Source of the DNA: Lysobacter sp. BMK333-48F3 | Lineage (GTDB): Bacteria > Pseudomonadota > Gammaproteobacteria > Xanthomonadales > Xanthomonadaceae | Length of the DNA stretch: 64,000 bases | Assembly (NCBI RefSeq): GCF_019733395.1 | Contig: NZ_JAIHOO010000001.1 | Coordinates: forward strand, 1,302,001 to 1,366,000 | Direction of reading: 5' to 3' | In this document: positions 27,364 to 39,850 of the stretch, one piece after another | Layout: the number at the start of each line of letters is the position of its first letter | Numbering within the stretch: position 1 is the first letter of the stretch | Program-made: the position numbers and the translations under genes | Notes under the pieces: model-generated | Seen by the model: the letters and a program-made list of their open reading frames with translations, nothing else | Database searches by the model: none | What the model was told of the DNA's origin: nothing

Positions 27364-27806
27364 CATGACCCGCCCACGACCCGCCTGTAACCCGCGCTTT
27401 TGCGGCCCCCTTAGCTTTTGCTTCTCCCCCTTTGAAAAAGGGAGGTAGGGGGGATTTGCTCTTGCCCTTCCCCAAGCGCCAGAAAAGCAAATCCCCCGCG
27501 CCGCCGCCGAGTTCGGACTTCGTACCGACGTCGGGCGCTGGCCCCCTTTTCCAAAGGGGGCCACGGAACCAGGCCCGGTCCGCAGCCGCTGGCGACGACC
27601 GCCCTGCGGCGCCAGGTTGAGCCGCCCGGCCACCGCGTCCGCCCGTGCCTGCCGTTCACCGCCAACGAACCCGCCACCGGTCATCGTGGCCCGGCCCGAT
27701 ATCGCCATCGCGCACTAGCTAACAACCAACGCGCATTTCCCCTGGACCGCAAACCCGCGATAGCGTCACACCCCTTCGTCCCTCCGCCACCGCCGCCCAC
27801 CGCCAC
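27364..27806. other. Spacer before cysT with a repeat pair
   Basis: No gene is seen in these 443 bases. Two inverted units of the CCCCCTTT..AAAGGG repeat family lie at 27425-27460 and 27487-27552, tail to tail with GGGGGGATTTGC and GCAAATCCCCC facing each other across about 25 bases. The rest is GC-rich spacer leading to the cysT start. Confidence 0.6.
27425..27552. repeat. Palindromic repeat pair of the GCAAATCCCCC family
   Basis: Left unit CCCCCTTTGAAAAAGGGAGG..GGGGGGATTTGC, right unit GCAAATCCCCC..CCCCCTTTTCCAAAGGGGG. Here the GCAAAT ends face inward, the opposite arrangement to the pairs at 22.1 and 36.0 kb. Confidence 0.7.
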
Positions 27807-28673
27807 ATGAGCGAGCACGCGTTGACCCTGCCGGCCTCCGCCTCCCGATGGCGCAGGCCGCTCCCCGGTTTCGGCCTCGGCCTGGGCCTCGGCCTGGCTT
27901 GGCTGGGGCTGGTGGTGCTGTTGCCGCTGGCCGCGCTGGTGCTGCGTTCCGGCGGCCTCGGCCTGGCCGGCTGGCTGCGCGCGATCTCCGACCCGCGCGT
28001 GGTCGCCTCGCTCAAGGTCAGCTTCGGCACCGCCTTCGTCGCCGCCCTGGCCGCGCTGGTGTTCGGCGCGGTGGTGGCCTGGGTGCTGGTGCGCTACCGC
28101 TTCCCCGGCCGGCGCCTGCTCGACGCCCTGGTCGACCTGCCCTTCGCCCTGCCGACCGCGGTCGCCGGCATCACCCTGGCGGCGATCTACGGCCAGAACG
28201 GCTGGGTCGGCGCCTGGCTGCAGCCGTTCGGCATCCAACTGGTCAACAACCTCACCGGCATCGTCATCGCCCTGATCTTCATCGGCCTGCCGTTCGCGGT
28301 GCGCACCGTGCAGCCGGTGCTGGAGACCCTGGGCCGCGAGCAGGAGGAAGCCGCCGCCTCGCTCGGCGCCTCGCGCCTGACCACCCTGCGCCGGGTGATC
28401 CTGCCCGAACTGCTGCCGGCCCTGCTGACCGGTTTCTCGCTCGCCTTCGCCCGCGGCCTGGGCGAGTTCGGCTCGGTGATCTTCATCGCCGGCAACCTGC
28501 CGATGAAGACCGAGATCGCGCCGCTGCTGATCACCATCCGCCTGGAAGAAGAAGGCGGGGTGACCGCGGCGATCGTGCTGGCGACCTTGCTGCTGCTGAT
28601 GTCGTTCGTGTGCCTGGTGGCGATCAACGCCGGCGCGCGCTGGCTGTCGCACGGAGGCCGCCAGGATGGCTGA
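27807..28673 (+). CDS. cysT: Sulfate ABC transporter permease CysT
   Basis: 288 residues with six to seven membrane segments. Typical CysT features are LVDLPFALPTAVAGITLAAIYGQNG in the centre (given in parts), the coupling-loop motif EEAAASLGASRLTTLRRVILP and ARGLGEFGSVIFIAGNLP. It forms the membrane channel with CysW. It starts 443 bp after the second hairpin copy and overlaps cysW by 8 bp. Confidence 0.92.
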   Translation: MSEHALTLPASASRWRRPLPGFGLGLGLGLAWLGLVVLLPLAALVLRSGGLGLAGWLRAISDPRVVASLKVSFGTAFVAALAALVFGAVVAWVLVRYRFPGRRLLDALVDLPFALPTAVAGITLAAIYGQNGWVGAWLQPFGIQLVNNLTGIVIALIFIGLPFAVRTVQPVLETLGREQEEAAASLGASRLTTLRRVILPELLPALLTGFSLAFARGLGEFGSVIFIAGNLPMKTEIAPLLITIRLEEEGGVTAAIVLATLLLLMSFVCLVAINAGARWLSHGGRQDG

Positions 28674-29526
28674 GGCGCGCGATCAATTGCAGGAACCGGC
28701 CTGGGTGCGCTGGGCGCTGATCGGCGCCGCGGTGGCGATCATGCTGCTGGTGGTGGTGCTGCCGTTGCTGATGCTGCTCGGCACCGCGTTCGGCAGCGGC
28801 CTGGACGTGTGGCTGGCCGCGGTGCGCGATCCGCACACCTTGTCGGCGCTGCGCCTGACCCTGATCACCACCGCCATAGTCGTGCCGGTCAACGCGGTCT
28901 GCGGCGTGTTCATGGCCTGGGCCCTGACCCGCTTCGAGTTCCGCGGCAAGCGCACCCTGCTGGCCCTGATCGACCTGCCGTTCGCGGTCTCGCCGGTGGT
29001 CGCCGGCCTGTGCCTGGTGCTGTTGTTCAGCCCGACCCACGGCTTTTTCGCCGACCTGCTCAACCGCTACGACCTGAAGATCCTGTTCGCCACCCCGGGC
29101 ATCGTCCTGGCGACCTTGTTCGTGACCTTTCCGTTCGTGGTCCGCGAGCTGATCCCGTTGATGGAACAGCAGGGCAGCGACGAGGAACTGGCGGCGCGCT
29201 CGCTCGGCGCCAACGCCTGGAGCATGTTCTTCCGCGTCACCCTGCCCAACATCAAATGGGGCCTGCTGTACGGCGTGCTGTTGTGCAGCGCGCGGGCGAT
29301 GGGCGAGTTCGGCGCGGTCACCGTGGTGTCGGGCAACGTCATGGGCAGCACCAACACCCTCTCCCTGCACGTCGAGGTGCTGTACAAGCAGCTCGGCGGC
29401 GAGGGCGCCGCGGCGTTCGCGGTCGCCTCCCTGCTCGCCGGCCTGGCCCTGGTCACCCTGGTGGTCAAGATCTGGCTCGAAGCGCGCCACGGCGACGCGC
29501 TCGCGCGTTCGCACCGCCGGCACTGA
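28666..29526 (+). CDS. cysW: Sulfate ABC transporter permease CysW
   Basis: 286 residues, six membrane segments. The CysW pattern is clear: LIDLPFAVSPVVAGLCLVLL, the coupling-loop motif EELAARSLGANAWSMFFRVT and ARAMGEFGAVTVVSGNVMG. It overlaps cysT by 8 bp and is followed after 32 bp by cysA. Confidence 0.92.
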   Translation: MAEARDQLQEPAWVRWALIGAAVAIMLLVVVLPLLMLLGTAFGSGLDVWLAAVRDPHTLSALRLTLITTAIVVPVNAVCGVFMAWALTRFEFRGKRTLLALIDLPFAVSPVVAGLCLVLLFSPTHGFFADLLNRYDLKILFATPGIVLATLFVTFPFVVRELIPLMEQQGSDEELAARSLGANAWSMFFRVTLPNIKWGLLYGVLLCSARAMGEFGAVTVVSGNVMGSTNTLSLHVEVLYKQLGGEGAAAFAVASLLAGLALVTLVVKIWLEARHGDALARSHRRH

Positions 29527-29558
29527 TTAGCGAGCACCGACTAGCGAGTTCCGCACCT

Positions 29559-30602
29559 ATGGATCTGCATCTCCACGCCATCGCCAAGCGCTACGCCAAC
29601 GTCGCCGCCCTCGACGCGGTCGACCTGCAGGTCGCTTCCGGCGAGCTGGTCGCCCTGCTCGGCCCGTCCGGCTCGGGCAAGACCACCCTGCTGCGGGTCA
29701 TCGCCGGCTTGCTCCAGCCCGACTCGGGCCGGCTGCTGTTCGGCGAACAGGACGCGACCCGGCTGAGCCTGCGCGAGCGCAACGTCGGCTTCGTGTTCCA
29801 GCACTACGCGCTGTTCAAGCACATGACCGTGGCCGAGAACATCGCCTTCGGCCTGCGCAGCCGGCCGCGCGCGCGGCGCCCGGACAAGGCGACGATCGGC
29901 AAACGCGTGCAGGAACTGCTCGGCCTGATCCAGTTGCCCGAGCTCGGCGCGCGCTATCCCGAACAACTGTCCGGCGGGCAGAAGCAGCGCGTCGCCCTGG
30001 CCCGCGCGCTGGCGATCGACCCGACCGTGCTGCTGCTCGACGAGCCGTTCGGCGCGCTCGACGCCAAGGTCCGGGTCGAACTGCGCCGCTGGCTGCGCCG
30101 CCTGCACGACCAGACCGGGCAGACCACCTTGTTCGTCACCCACGACCAGGAAGAAGCGCTGGAACTGGCCGACCGCGTGGTCGTGCTCAAGGACGGCCGG
30201 ATCGAACAGATCGGCACCCCGGACGAGATCTACAGCGCGCCGGCCTCGGCCTACGTGTTCGACTTCATCGGCCGCGCCAACGTGATCGAGGGCCAGACCG
30301 AGGGCGGCGAGCTGTCGGTCAACGGCCACGCCATGCGCCTGCCGGTCGACAGCCGCAGCCGCAGCCGGGCCAGGCTGTACGTGCGCCCGCACGACATGGC
30401 CCTGGTCGACAGCGACGACGGCCTGCCGGCGCGGGTGGTCTCGGCGCACCGGCTGGCCGAGCGGATCACCCTGGAACTGGCGATCGAAGGCCAGCACCGC
30501 CCGCTGGAACTGGACTTGGCCGCGACCCCGGACGCAGTGACCCCGGCGCCCGGCAGCACCGTGCACGTGCGGCCGCTGCGCTATCGGGTGTATTCCGACT
30601 GA
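29559..30602 (+). CDS. cysA: Sulfate ABC transporter ATPase CysA
   Basis: 347 residues. Walker A is in LLGPSGSGKTTLLRVIAG, the Q-loop in FVFQHYALFKHMTV, the signature in EQLSGGQKQRVALARAL and Walker B in VLLLDEPFGALD. A TOBE-type C-terminal domain (ANVIEGQTEGGELSV, RLYVRPHDMAL) follows. It energises sulfate import through CysT-CysW. ATG at 29559 sits 32 bp after cysW. Confidence 0.93.
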   Translation: MDLHLHAIAKRYANVAALDAVDLQVASGELVALLGPSGSGKTTLLRVIAGLLQPDSGRLLFGEQDATRLSLRERNVGFVFQHYALFKHMTVAENIAFGLRSRPRARRPDKATIGKRVQELLGLIQLPELGARYPEQLSGGQKQRVALARALAIDPTVLLLDEPFGALDAKVRVELRRWLRRLHDQTGQTTLFVTHDQEEALELADRVVVLKDGRIEQIGTPDEIYSAPASAYVFDFIGRANVIEGQTEGGELSVNGHAMRLPVDSRSRSRARLYVRPHDMALVDSDDGLPARVVSAHRLAERITLELAIEGQHRPLELDLAATPDAVTPAPGSTVHVRPLRYRVYSD

Positions 30603-30626
30603 CGCCGGGCGCAGGCCTGCGCGACA

Positions 30627-30666
30627 GGGACGCAGGGGATTAAGCCTGCTTGATCCCCTCCGTCCC
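30627..30666 (+). terminator. Imperfect 40-bp palindrome after cysA
   Basis: GGGACGCAGGGGATTAAGCC faces TGCTTGATCCCCTCCGTCCC with a few mismatches. Same family as the perfect copies after sbp. It lies 24 bp after the cysA stop and may end the sulfate operon transcript. Confidence 0.55.
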
Positions 30667-30760
30667 TTACGGGCAGCTTGCCCGTCTTGCCCGGAACACA
30701 GCATCCCCGCCCGCCGCGACCCGCGGTCGCAGGCCGCCGCCGGCCGCGGGAGTAGACTAG

Positions 30761-31759
<999 letters not shown>

Positions 31760-31768
31760 TATTTCTTC

Positions 31769-32599
31769 TTAGTCTGATTGCTCCTCCATTCTCTGAAGCG
31801 CCTTGTCCATTGCCGACTCGATTCTGACCAAATTCTCAGCAGATTGAGCTTTGAAATCGCCAATGTCGCCGTCCAAATCTAGCTCCTGTCGTATAGCCAC
31901 CATGACAGGAGCTTGGACCTCGGCAATGCGCTTCATCACGGGAATCACACTTCTTGAGAACTCGTAACTCAGTTCGGTTCGTTTCTCCATCAACGCAATC
32001 TTGTGTTCTGAATGTCTTTCAGCCTGCCCCTGACTGTATTCATAAGAGCGGCATAGAGCCTCAAACACCGCAGACTCGGTTCGCGCAGATTCGTTGAACT
32101 GTGTTATGGCAGCCAAAATCCTCTTCGATTCATCAACGTACCTGGAGTGCGCCTCCGAGATCGTATCGATGTCCGTCTGTACATCATGCAGCGGCCGGAC
32201 AACCTCTATCATCTCGAGAAGCAACTCTCCGTAAGTCGTCGTCAGCTCCCCAACCAGTCGCGCCGTGGGAGCGCTGGAAACAAGCTGCAACTTTGCTGCG
32301 ATCACGAAGAGGTCTTGGAAGCCATCTGCCAGATTTACCTTCTTCGGGTCGATATTTGGCAATTTCCCGATCTGATGGCTAGCTCTAGCAAACTCTTCAA
32401 CAGCCCTTAAATAAACTTCTCTGCGCAGAGTTGCATTGCGATCTTTCTGTTTTTCGCTTGCATCATGACGTAGCTGTTTAGCCAAACGATTTGTGTTACT
32501 CCAATTCGAGAGCATTACTCCAGCCAGAGTTATAATCGAGGCGATCACACCCGACCAAATCACGTTCGGTATCGTCGCGGCCCACTCAATCAAATTCAT
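31769..32599 (-). CDS. AT-rich orphan membrane protein
   Basis: 276 residues, not recognised. One membrane segment near residues 8-30 (IPNVIWSGVIASIITLAGVML) is followed by a long, charged, mostly helical part with coiled-coil character. Base composition is much lower in GC than its neighbours and it uses codons such as AAA, ATA and TTA that are rare here, which points to horizontal gain. ATG at 32599 chosen because it begins the membrane segment; the open frame extends upstream to 32638. It is convergent with hemB, 9 bp apart. Confidence 0.65.
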   Translation of the reverse strand: MNLIEWAATIPNVIWSGVIASIITLAGVMLSNWSNTNRLAKQLRHDASEKQKDRNATLRREVYLRAVEEFARASHQIGKLPNIDPKKVNLADGFQDLFVIAAKLQLVSSAPTARLVGELTTTYGELLLEMIEVVRPLHDVQTDIDTISEAHSRYVDESKRILAAITQFNESARTESAVFEALCRSYEYSQGQAERHSEHKIALMEKRTELSYEFSRSVIPVMKRIAEVQAPVMVAIRQELDLDGDIGDFKAQSAENLVRIESAMDKALQRMEEQSD

Positions 32600-32699
32600 A
32601 GCTTCCCCCCAAGCTCTTTGTCGACCCAGCATTAGCATCCAAAGCTAATTGTGCACTCTGATACTGCGGAGCCGCGCACGGCGGCTCCGCAGCGGCGGA

Positions 32700-33017
32700 T
32701 CAATACGGATAGAACGTGCAGGGTTCGGTCACCTGGACGTTGAGCTGGCTGGCGTAACCGCCGAGCTGGGTATCGCACTCGCTCTGGCTCAGCGTGGTGA
32801 TATGCACATAGGTCCACGAATAGACCACCGAGCCGGTCGGGCCATCGACCCGATGCGGTTTCAGCCAGCGCACCGTCGCCTTCCATTCGCCGAAGCGGGC
32901 CGGATCGGACGGCACCGGCGTCGCGCCGCCGGAACTGGCGGCGAGCGACGGCAGCGCGGCGGCCGACAACACGAACGCGAACAGCAGTCCCCCCAACTTA
33001 CCTTTCGTGACGTTCAT
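32700..33017 (-). CDS. Small secreted protein
   Basis: 105 residues with a signal peptide (LLFAFVLSAAALPSLAA). The mature part has a Trp/Tyr-rich middle (WKATVRWLKPHRV, VVYSWTYVHIT) and two Cys (SECDTQL and TEPCTFYPY) that could form a disulfide in the periplasm or outside. No family recognised. Confidence 0.65.
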   Translation of the reverse strand: MNVTKGKLGGLLFAFVLSAAALPSLAASSGGATPVPSDPARFGEWKATVRWLKPHRVDGPTGSVVYSWTYVHITTLSQSECDTQLGGYASQLNVQVTEPCTFYPY

Positions 33018-33485
33018 GAAAAATCCTTTTCATAGGCCACACAGCGTGGCCGGCGCAGCATAGCCACGCGACGGCACGCGGCCGCTCGGCCGCAGGCCGG
33101 TTCCGATAGGCGGCGGTTCGACCGGTATCGGCGGAAACGCCTGCGCCGTCCGTCTGCGACCGGAGGCTGGCCGGTTTTCTCGGCGCTCACGTAAGCGCGT
33201 ACGACGACGCGGTCGCGGCTTGTAACCGGAGGAAATCCCCGTCAGACGCCGCTCCTACCCCAACGGCAATAGTCTGCTTTCTGTAGGAGCGGCGTGAGCC
33301 GCGACAACCGAAGCGGTGCAATACCACGCCGTCGGTCGAAACCGAGAAAGCCAACGCATCAAAGCAGAAAGCCCGGAATGACCGGGCATCGGCGACAACG
33401 CTTACGTCCATCGCTGCGGTTGTCGCGGCTTGTGACCGAAGGAAATCCCCGTGGGACGCCGCCCCTACAAAGCGGCCTTCGTGTC
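33018..33485. repeat. Intergenic region with TAGGAGCGGCGTGAGCCGCGAC-type repeats
   Basis: Two direct copies of a ~47-bp unit (TCGCGGCTTGT..CGCCGCTCCTAC) lie at 33213-33259 and 33423-33468, and a truncated inverted copy at 33281-33306. No gene is seen. The unit is partly self-complementary at its ends, as in REP-like elements. Confidence 0.65.
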
Positions 33486-34397
33486 TCAGCCCTTGCCTGC
33501 GCCGACGCAACCGTCCTGGCCGGTGACCGCCGGCGCCTTCATCCGGTAGATGTCCTGCTTGCCGGCCTTGGGCGCCTTGGCGGTGCCGTTGAGCAGCAAC
33601 TCGCCGGGCTTGTTCCAGTCGATCACCGGGCCGTAGGTGTAGGCGCCGGCGGCATTGAACGACAGCGCCAGCGGCATCGCGTCGGCGTAGTGCGCGCCGT
33701 CGCACTGGGCCAGGTACAGGCGCACGTCGCCGTCGCCATCGACGTCGTTCGAACGCGCGAACACGATCGCGCGGCCATCGCCGAGCCAGGTCGCGTCGAA
33801 TTCGTCGGCGGCGGTGTTGATGCCCGGCGCCGGCTTCGGATCGGCGAAGACGCGACCGTTCCAGCTGGCGATCCACAAGTCCTGGCCGCCGGCGCCGCCG
33901 CGGCCGTCGCTGGCGAACAGCAGGTGGCGGCCGTCGCGGCTCGGCGCCGGCGCCCATTCGCGGCCGTCGGTGTTGACCCCGGCGCCGAGGTTTTCGGCCG
34001 GGCCGTAGCCGTCGGCGCGCACTGCGGCGCGGTAGAGGTCCTCGGCCCCCTGACCGCCGGGACGATCGGAGAAGAAATACAGCCAGCGGCCGTCGCCGCT
34101 GAACATCGGGTCGTAGTCCTTGTGCGGACCGTTCAGGGCCAGCGGCTGCGGGTTCTGCCAGCGACCGCCGATCAGCTCGGCCTGCCACAGATCGCGCCCG
34201 CCCGGACCGCCTGGGCGATCGCTGCCCCAGACGATGCGCCGCCCGTCGGGACTCACCGTGGCTCGCACCTCGCTGTCGGGGGTGGACACCACGCCCATGC
34301 CTTCTATGCCGAATTCGGCCAAACCGGCCTGCGCCGGGACGCCCAGTACACAGGCGAGGAGTAGACTGGACCCGAACCGGACCCTGGCGTGCCGCAT
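33486..34397 (-). CDS. Exported TolB-like beta-propeller protein (PD40 repeats)
   Basis: 303 residues with a signal peptide ([14 protein letters not shown]). At least four PD40-type repeats are visible: [55 protein letters not shown] and [17 protein letters not shown], giving a TolB-like propeller. It probably acts in the periplasm as a binding module; partner unknown. Start at 34397 chosen for the signal peptide. Divergent from aroE, 49 bp apart. Confidence 0.8.
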   Translation of the reverse strand: MRHARVRFGSSLLLACVLGVPAQAGLAEFGIEGMGVVSTPDSEVRATVSPDGRRIVWGSDRPGGPGGRDLWQAELIGGRWQNPQPLALNGPHKDYDPMFSGDGRWLYFFSDRPGGQGAEDLYRAAVRADGYGPAENLGAGVNTDGREWAPAPSRDGRHLLFASDGRGGAGGQDLWIASWNGRVFADPKPAPGINTAADEFDATWLGDGRAIVFARSNDVDGDGDVRLYLAQCDGAHYADAMPLALSFNAAGAYTYGPVIDWNKPGELLLNGTAKAPKAGKQDIYRMKAPAVTGQDGCVGAGKG

Positions 34398-34446
34398 CGT
34401 GCGTCTCCCAACAGGAAGGGTCTCCAGTCTAGAACGAGGCGCGTCC

Positions 34447-35316
34447 ATGTCGATCGATTCCAGTTCGTCCAGTCCCGTCCTGCGTTACGCCGTGTTCGGC
34501 CATCCGGTCGCCCACTCGCTGTCGCCGCGCATCCATGCCGCGTTCGCGCGCCAGTTCGGCATCGCCCTGGAATACCGCGCGATCGACGCCGCACCGGAGC
34601 AGTTCGACGTGGCCCTGGCCGAGTTCGCCGCCGAAGGCGGCCTCGGCGCCAACATCACCCTGCCGCTGAAGACGCGCGCGGCCAGCATCTGCAGCCACCT
34701 CAGCGAGCGCGCCCAGCGCGCCGGCGCGGTCAACACGCTGATCCGCAGCGCTACCGGCTGGGAAGGCGACAACACCGACGGCGTCGGCCTGGTGCGCGAC
34801 CTGACCGACCGCCACGGCCTGGACCTGCGCGCGCGCCGCACCCTGCTGATCGGCGCCGGCGGCGCCGCACGCGGCGTCGCTCCGTCCCTGCTCGACGCCG
34901 GCATCGGCGATCTGTACATCGTCAACCGCACCGGCGAGCGCGCCGACGCGCTGGCCGACTCGCTCGGCATGCCGGGCCGGGTGCACCCGCGCTACCTCGC
35001 CGACGTCGGCACGCTCGGCAACTTCGACCTGATCGTCAACGCCACTTCGGCCGCGCGCGAAGACGGCATGCCTTCGCTGCCGATGAGCCTGGCCACGCCG
35101 CGCACCGCCGCGGTCGACCTGAGCTACGGCGAGGCGGCGATTCCGTTCCTGGCCTGGGCCAAGGTCGCCGGCGCGCACGACCGCGTCGATGGCCTGGGCA
35201 TGCTGGTCGAACAGGCCGCCGAGAGCTTCGAGCGCTGGCACCGCAAGCGTCCGGACACCGACCCGGTGTACGCGATGCTGCGCGAGCGCGACGACGCGCT
35301 GGTCACGGCGGACTGA
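34447..35316 (+). CDS. aroE: Shikimate 5-dehydrogenase
   Basis: 289 residues. It reduces 3-dehydroshikimate with NADPH in the chorismate pathway. Substrate site [13 protein letters not shown], catalytic Lys in [10 protein letters not shown], Asp in [13 protein letters not shown], cofactor loop [15 protein letters not shown]. Chorismate is also the substrate of the pigment gene product at 18.1 kb. Followed within 5 bp by the DUF952 gene. Confidence 0.95.
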   Translation: MSIDSSSSSPVLRYAVFGHPVAHSLSPRIHAAFARQFGIALEYRAIDAAPEQFDVALAEFAAEGGLGANITLPLKTRAASICSHLSERAQRAGAVNTLIRSATGWEGDNTDGVGLVRDLTDRHGLDLRARRTLLIGAGGAARGVAPSLLDAGIGDLYIVNRTGERADALADSLGMPGRVHPRYLADVGTLGNFDLIVNATSAAREDGMPSLPMSLATPRTAAVDLSYGEAAIPFLAWAKVAGAHDRVDGLGMLVEQAAESFERWHRKRPDTDPVYAMLRERDDALVTAD

Positions 35317-35320
35317 GCCC

Positions 35321-35677
35321 ATGGCGAACGCCGGTTCCGAGCACCCGCCTGCGTTCGCCGGGCCCGCGCCCGCCATCGTCTATCACTTCGCCGCGCCGGC
35401 CGACTGGACCGCAGCGCAGGCCAGCGGCGAGTACGCGCCCGCGGCCCTGGCGCGCGAAGGCTTCCTGCATTGCGCGACCCAGGCGCAGCTGCCGGGCGTG
35501 ATCGAGCGCCACCAGCGCGGCCGCGGCGCGCTGGTGCGGCTGAGCCTGGATGCGGCCGCGCTGGGCGCTGCGCTGCGCTACGACTGGAGCGCGCGCAGCG
35601 GCGATCACTATCCGCACGTCTACGGACCGATCCCGCTGCATGCGGTGCGCGCGACCGAGCCGTTCGAAGCGCCGTGA
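35321..35677 (+). CDS. DUF952 family protein
   Basis: 118 residues. The DUF952 pattern is clear: [31 protein letters not shown] and [17 protein letters not shown]. Function unknown; members are small cytosolic proteins sometimes linked to tRNA or nucleotide chemistry without proof. Starts 5 bp after aroE, so cotranscription is likely. Confidence 0.85.
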   Translation: MANAGSEHPPAFAGPAPAIVYHFAAPADWTAAQASGEYAPAALAREGFLHCATQAQLPGVIERHQRGRGALVRLSLDAAALGAALRYDWSARSGDHYPHVYGPIPLHAVRATEPFEAP

Positions 35678-35705
35678 GCGGCGCCTGTCTACGACGCGAA
35701 CCGGC

Positions 35706-35969
35706 ATGAGCCAGTCCTGTCGCGACCGCTGCGGCGCCTGCTGCATCGCGCCTTCGATCAACTCGCCGATTCCGGGCATGCCGCACGGCAAACCGGCCGG
35801 CATCCCCTGCGTGCAGCTCGACGACGAACTGCGCTGCCGCTTGTTCGGCCGACCGGAACGCCCGGCGTTCTGCGGCTCGCTGCAGCCGAGCCGCGAGATG
35901 TGCGGGCAGGACCGCGTGCAGGCGATGCAGTGGCTAGGGTGGTTGGAAGAGCAGACCCGGCCGGGGTGA
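35706..35969 (+). CDS. YkgJ-family Cys-cluster protein
   Basis: 87 residues. The family signature is [20 protein letters not shown], then [19 protein letters not shown], then [12 protein letters not shown], giving eight Cys likely to bind zinc or an iron-sulfur cluster. Function unknown. It follows the DUF952 gene by 28 bp in the aroE transcription unit. Confidence 0.85.
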   Translation: MSQSCRDRCGACCIAPSINSPIPGMPHGKPAGIPCVQLDDELRCRLFGRPERPAFCGSLQPSREMCGQDRVQAMQWLGWLEEQTRPG

Positions 35970-36008
35970 GCCGCAGCGCCTTGCGCATCGAACGAAGACC
36001 GGGCAAAA

Positions 36009-36237
<229 letters not shown>

Positions 36238-36258
36238 CAGCCGCCGCAGAGCGACGCC

Positions 36259-37640
36259 TCAAAGCAAGCCGTCGCGCTTGACCGCCAGGTACTTCTCGAC
36301 CAGCGACGCCGCCAGCTGGTCGCAGCTCACGTCCAGCACCATCACCCCGTGGTTGCGCAGCGCCTCGTGCGCAGCGGAACGGTGTTCCAGGTACTGCGCG
36401 GTCGCGCCGGCGCGGATCGCGCCGGACAGGTCGACGACGTCTTCGCCTAGCGCCTGGTCCAGCGAACCTTCGCGCAGGCTGGCCACGCAGACCAGATGGC
36501 GGCCGCGCAACATGCGCACCGCGGCGAGCAGGTCGTCCATGTCCTCGTCGCGCAGGTTGGTCACCAGCATCACCAGCGAACGCCGGCGCTGGCGCAAGGA
36601 CAGCTCGGTCGCCGCGGCCAGGAAGTCGGTCGCCACCGCCTGCGGCTGCAGCGCGTAACTGGCGCGCAGCAGGTTGTCGATCGCGCCGACCCCGCGCTGC
36701 GGCGGCACCCAGCGGCTTTCGCCGCCGCTGGCGAGCAGGCCGACGCCGTCGCCCTGGCGCAGGGCCAGGTAGGCCACCACCAGCGCCGCATCCAGCACGT
36801 GGTCGAAATGCGACAGCGCGCCGTCGCGCGCCATCAGCCGGCGGCCGGTGTCGAGCATCAGCACCAACTGCTGGTTGCGTTCGTCCTGGTACTCGCGCGA
36901 GATCAAACGCCGCGCGCGCGCGGTGGCCTTCCAGTCGATCTGGCGCAGGCTGTCGCCGACCCGGTACTCGCGCATCTGGTGGAAATCGGTGCCCTCGCCG
37001 CGACGCCGCTTGACGTGCGCGCCGACCAGGCGCGAGGCCTGTTCGGCGCTGAACATCGCGAACTTGGCCAGCGGAGCGAAGTTGGGAAACACGCGCACGC
37101 GCTGGATCTCGCCGCCCAGCCGCGACTGCCACCATAGCCCCCACGGCGAATGCAGGCGCAGCTGCACGCCGTCGAACTGGAAGTCGCCGCGACGGTCGGG
37201 ACGCAACTGATACTCGAAGCTCGCGCTTTCGCCGCGGCGCAACTCGACCCGGCGCGGCAGATCGCGCATCGCCCACTCGCCCGGATGCAGGTCGAACAAG
37301 TCCAGGCGTTGGCGCCGCAGCGTCTCCACGGTCAGGGTGACCGGACGTTCGACGCCGATCGCCCAGGTGTCGTGCATCTGTCGCGCCACTTGCGGCGTCG
37401 GCGCGCCGCGCAGGCGCAGGCCGTCGACCAGCAGCAGCGCCAACAGCGCCGCGCCGCTCAGCCACCACGCCGAGGCCGGCGCCCAGCCCGCGCTCGCGGC
37501 CAGGCCCAGCAACGACCAGGCCAGCGCCAGCGCGCCGACCCGCGGCGCCGGCCGCAGCCAGCTGCGCCGCGGCAGCGCGCGCTCGCGCGGTACCGGCGGG
37601 GCAGCGGCGTGGACCGGCAGCGGCGGCGGAACGGCTCGGC

Positions 37641-37644
<4 letters not shown>
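36259..37644 (-). CDS. DUF58 protein
   Basis: 461 residues. Two membrane segments near residues 35-75, then the DUF58 core with GEGTDFHQMREYRVGDSLRQ and IDWKATARARRLISREYQDE, followed by a von Willebrand A-like domain (LVLMLDTGRRLM). Works with the MoxR ATPase encoded upstream (4-bp overlap). These operons are thought to mature or assemble envelope protein complexes. Last gene of a seven-gene operon. Confidence 0.85.
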
Positions 37645-38626
<982 letters not shown>

Positions 38627-38630
<4 letters not shown>

Positions 38631-39850
38631 AAGCGGTTTCTCATGCGGATCAAAGTGGCGATACGGGCGCGGAACGCGGCGTGTTCGCGCGCCAGCGGCG
38701 GAGTCAGCGCGTCGCGGATCTCTTCGGCGGACAACGCCGGCGCGCTTTTGAAGCGTTCGGCCAGCAGCGCCACGCGCGGCTCGCCGTCGAGTCCGGCGGC
38801 GTAGGGATCGCGCCGGCGCAGGCGGGCCAGGAAGGCGCGACGCGCGGCCTCGTACAGGCGCGGGCCGTAGCCGTACCGGTAGACGTGCTCGCCGCTGGCG
38901 ACGATGTGCTCGAGCAGCGAGCGCCGCTCCAGCGCCGGCGCCGGCCGCAGCGGGCCGAAGCGCTGCATGCGCAGCCACAACCAGCCCAGCAGCCACAGCA
39001 GCAGCGGCAGCCAGGCCATCCAACTGCGCTCGATCAGGGTCTTCCACAGCGACGGCACTTCCGCAGCGTAGATCAGGTGCACGGTGCCGGCGCGGTAGTT
39101 CGGCGCCAACAGCTGGCGGGCCAGGGCGGCGTTGGCGGGCTGGGCGATCTTGTCGTCGGAGAAGCGCAGGCCGCGCAACAAGGGATTGCCCGAGCCGGTG
39201 TCGTTGGACAGGAAGTCCAGGTCCGAGACCACGTCGACATGGCCCTGGCCGTGGGCGAAACGGGCGTAGACGTAGGCGCTGTCCTCGTCGCCCCAGGCGC
39301 GCTCGGGCTCGCTGTCGCTGTTGTAGAAATAGAACCGGCGGCCGCCGCAGAACTGGCCCTGCGCATCCAGGCCGCGCTCGTAGAGGCCGACGCAGCCGTT
39401 GCGCAGTTCGTCCTCGTCGGCGGCGTCGTCGCGGTCGAGCAGGGTGACGCCGAGTTCGGTCAGCACCGGCACCGGCGACTCGCCGAGCTGTTCGTGCAAC
39501 GGCGGCGTGCGCACGATCAGATGGCCGCCGCGCTCGGCCCAGGCCAGCAAGGCCTTGGCGTCGTCGCTGCCGAGCGTGCGCGGGTCGCGGAAGATCAACA
39601 CGGTGTCGCGCGGCTGCAGCGGGTGCAGGCTCAACGCCAGGCGCTGGCGGGCCTGGACCCGGACCTGGTCGCGCTGCAGCGCCAGCTTGAGCACGTACAG
39701 GGGATTGCTCGCCGCCTCGCCGCTGCGCGGCGCGTCGACGCTTTCCTCGACCCGGGCGTAGCCGTCGCGCCACACCGCCACGCCGACCACGATCACGACC
39801 GCCAGCGCGATCGCGACCAGGGCGCCGATCGCCAGCCGAGCGCGGCTCAT
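38627..39850 (-). CDS. DUF4350 membrane protein
   Basis: 407 residues. N-terminal membrane segment (LAIGALVAIALAVVIVVGVAVW), a soluble DUF4350 domain (GGHLIVRTPPLHEQL, GQGHVDVVSDLDFLSNDTG), then a second segment (WLPLLLWLLGWLWLRMQ) and a helical tail. Typical partner of MoxR operons; function unknown. Confidence 0.82.
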
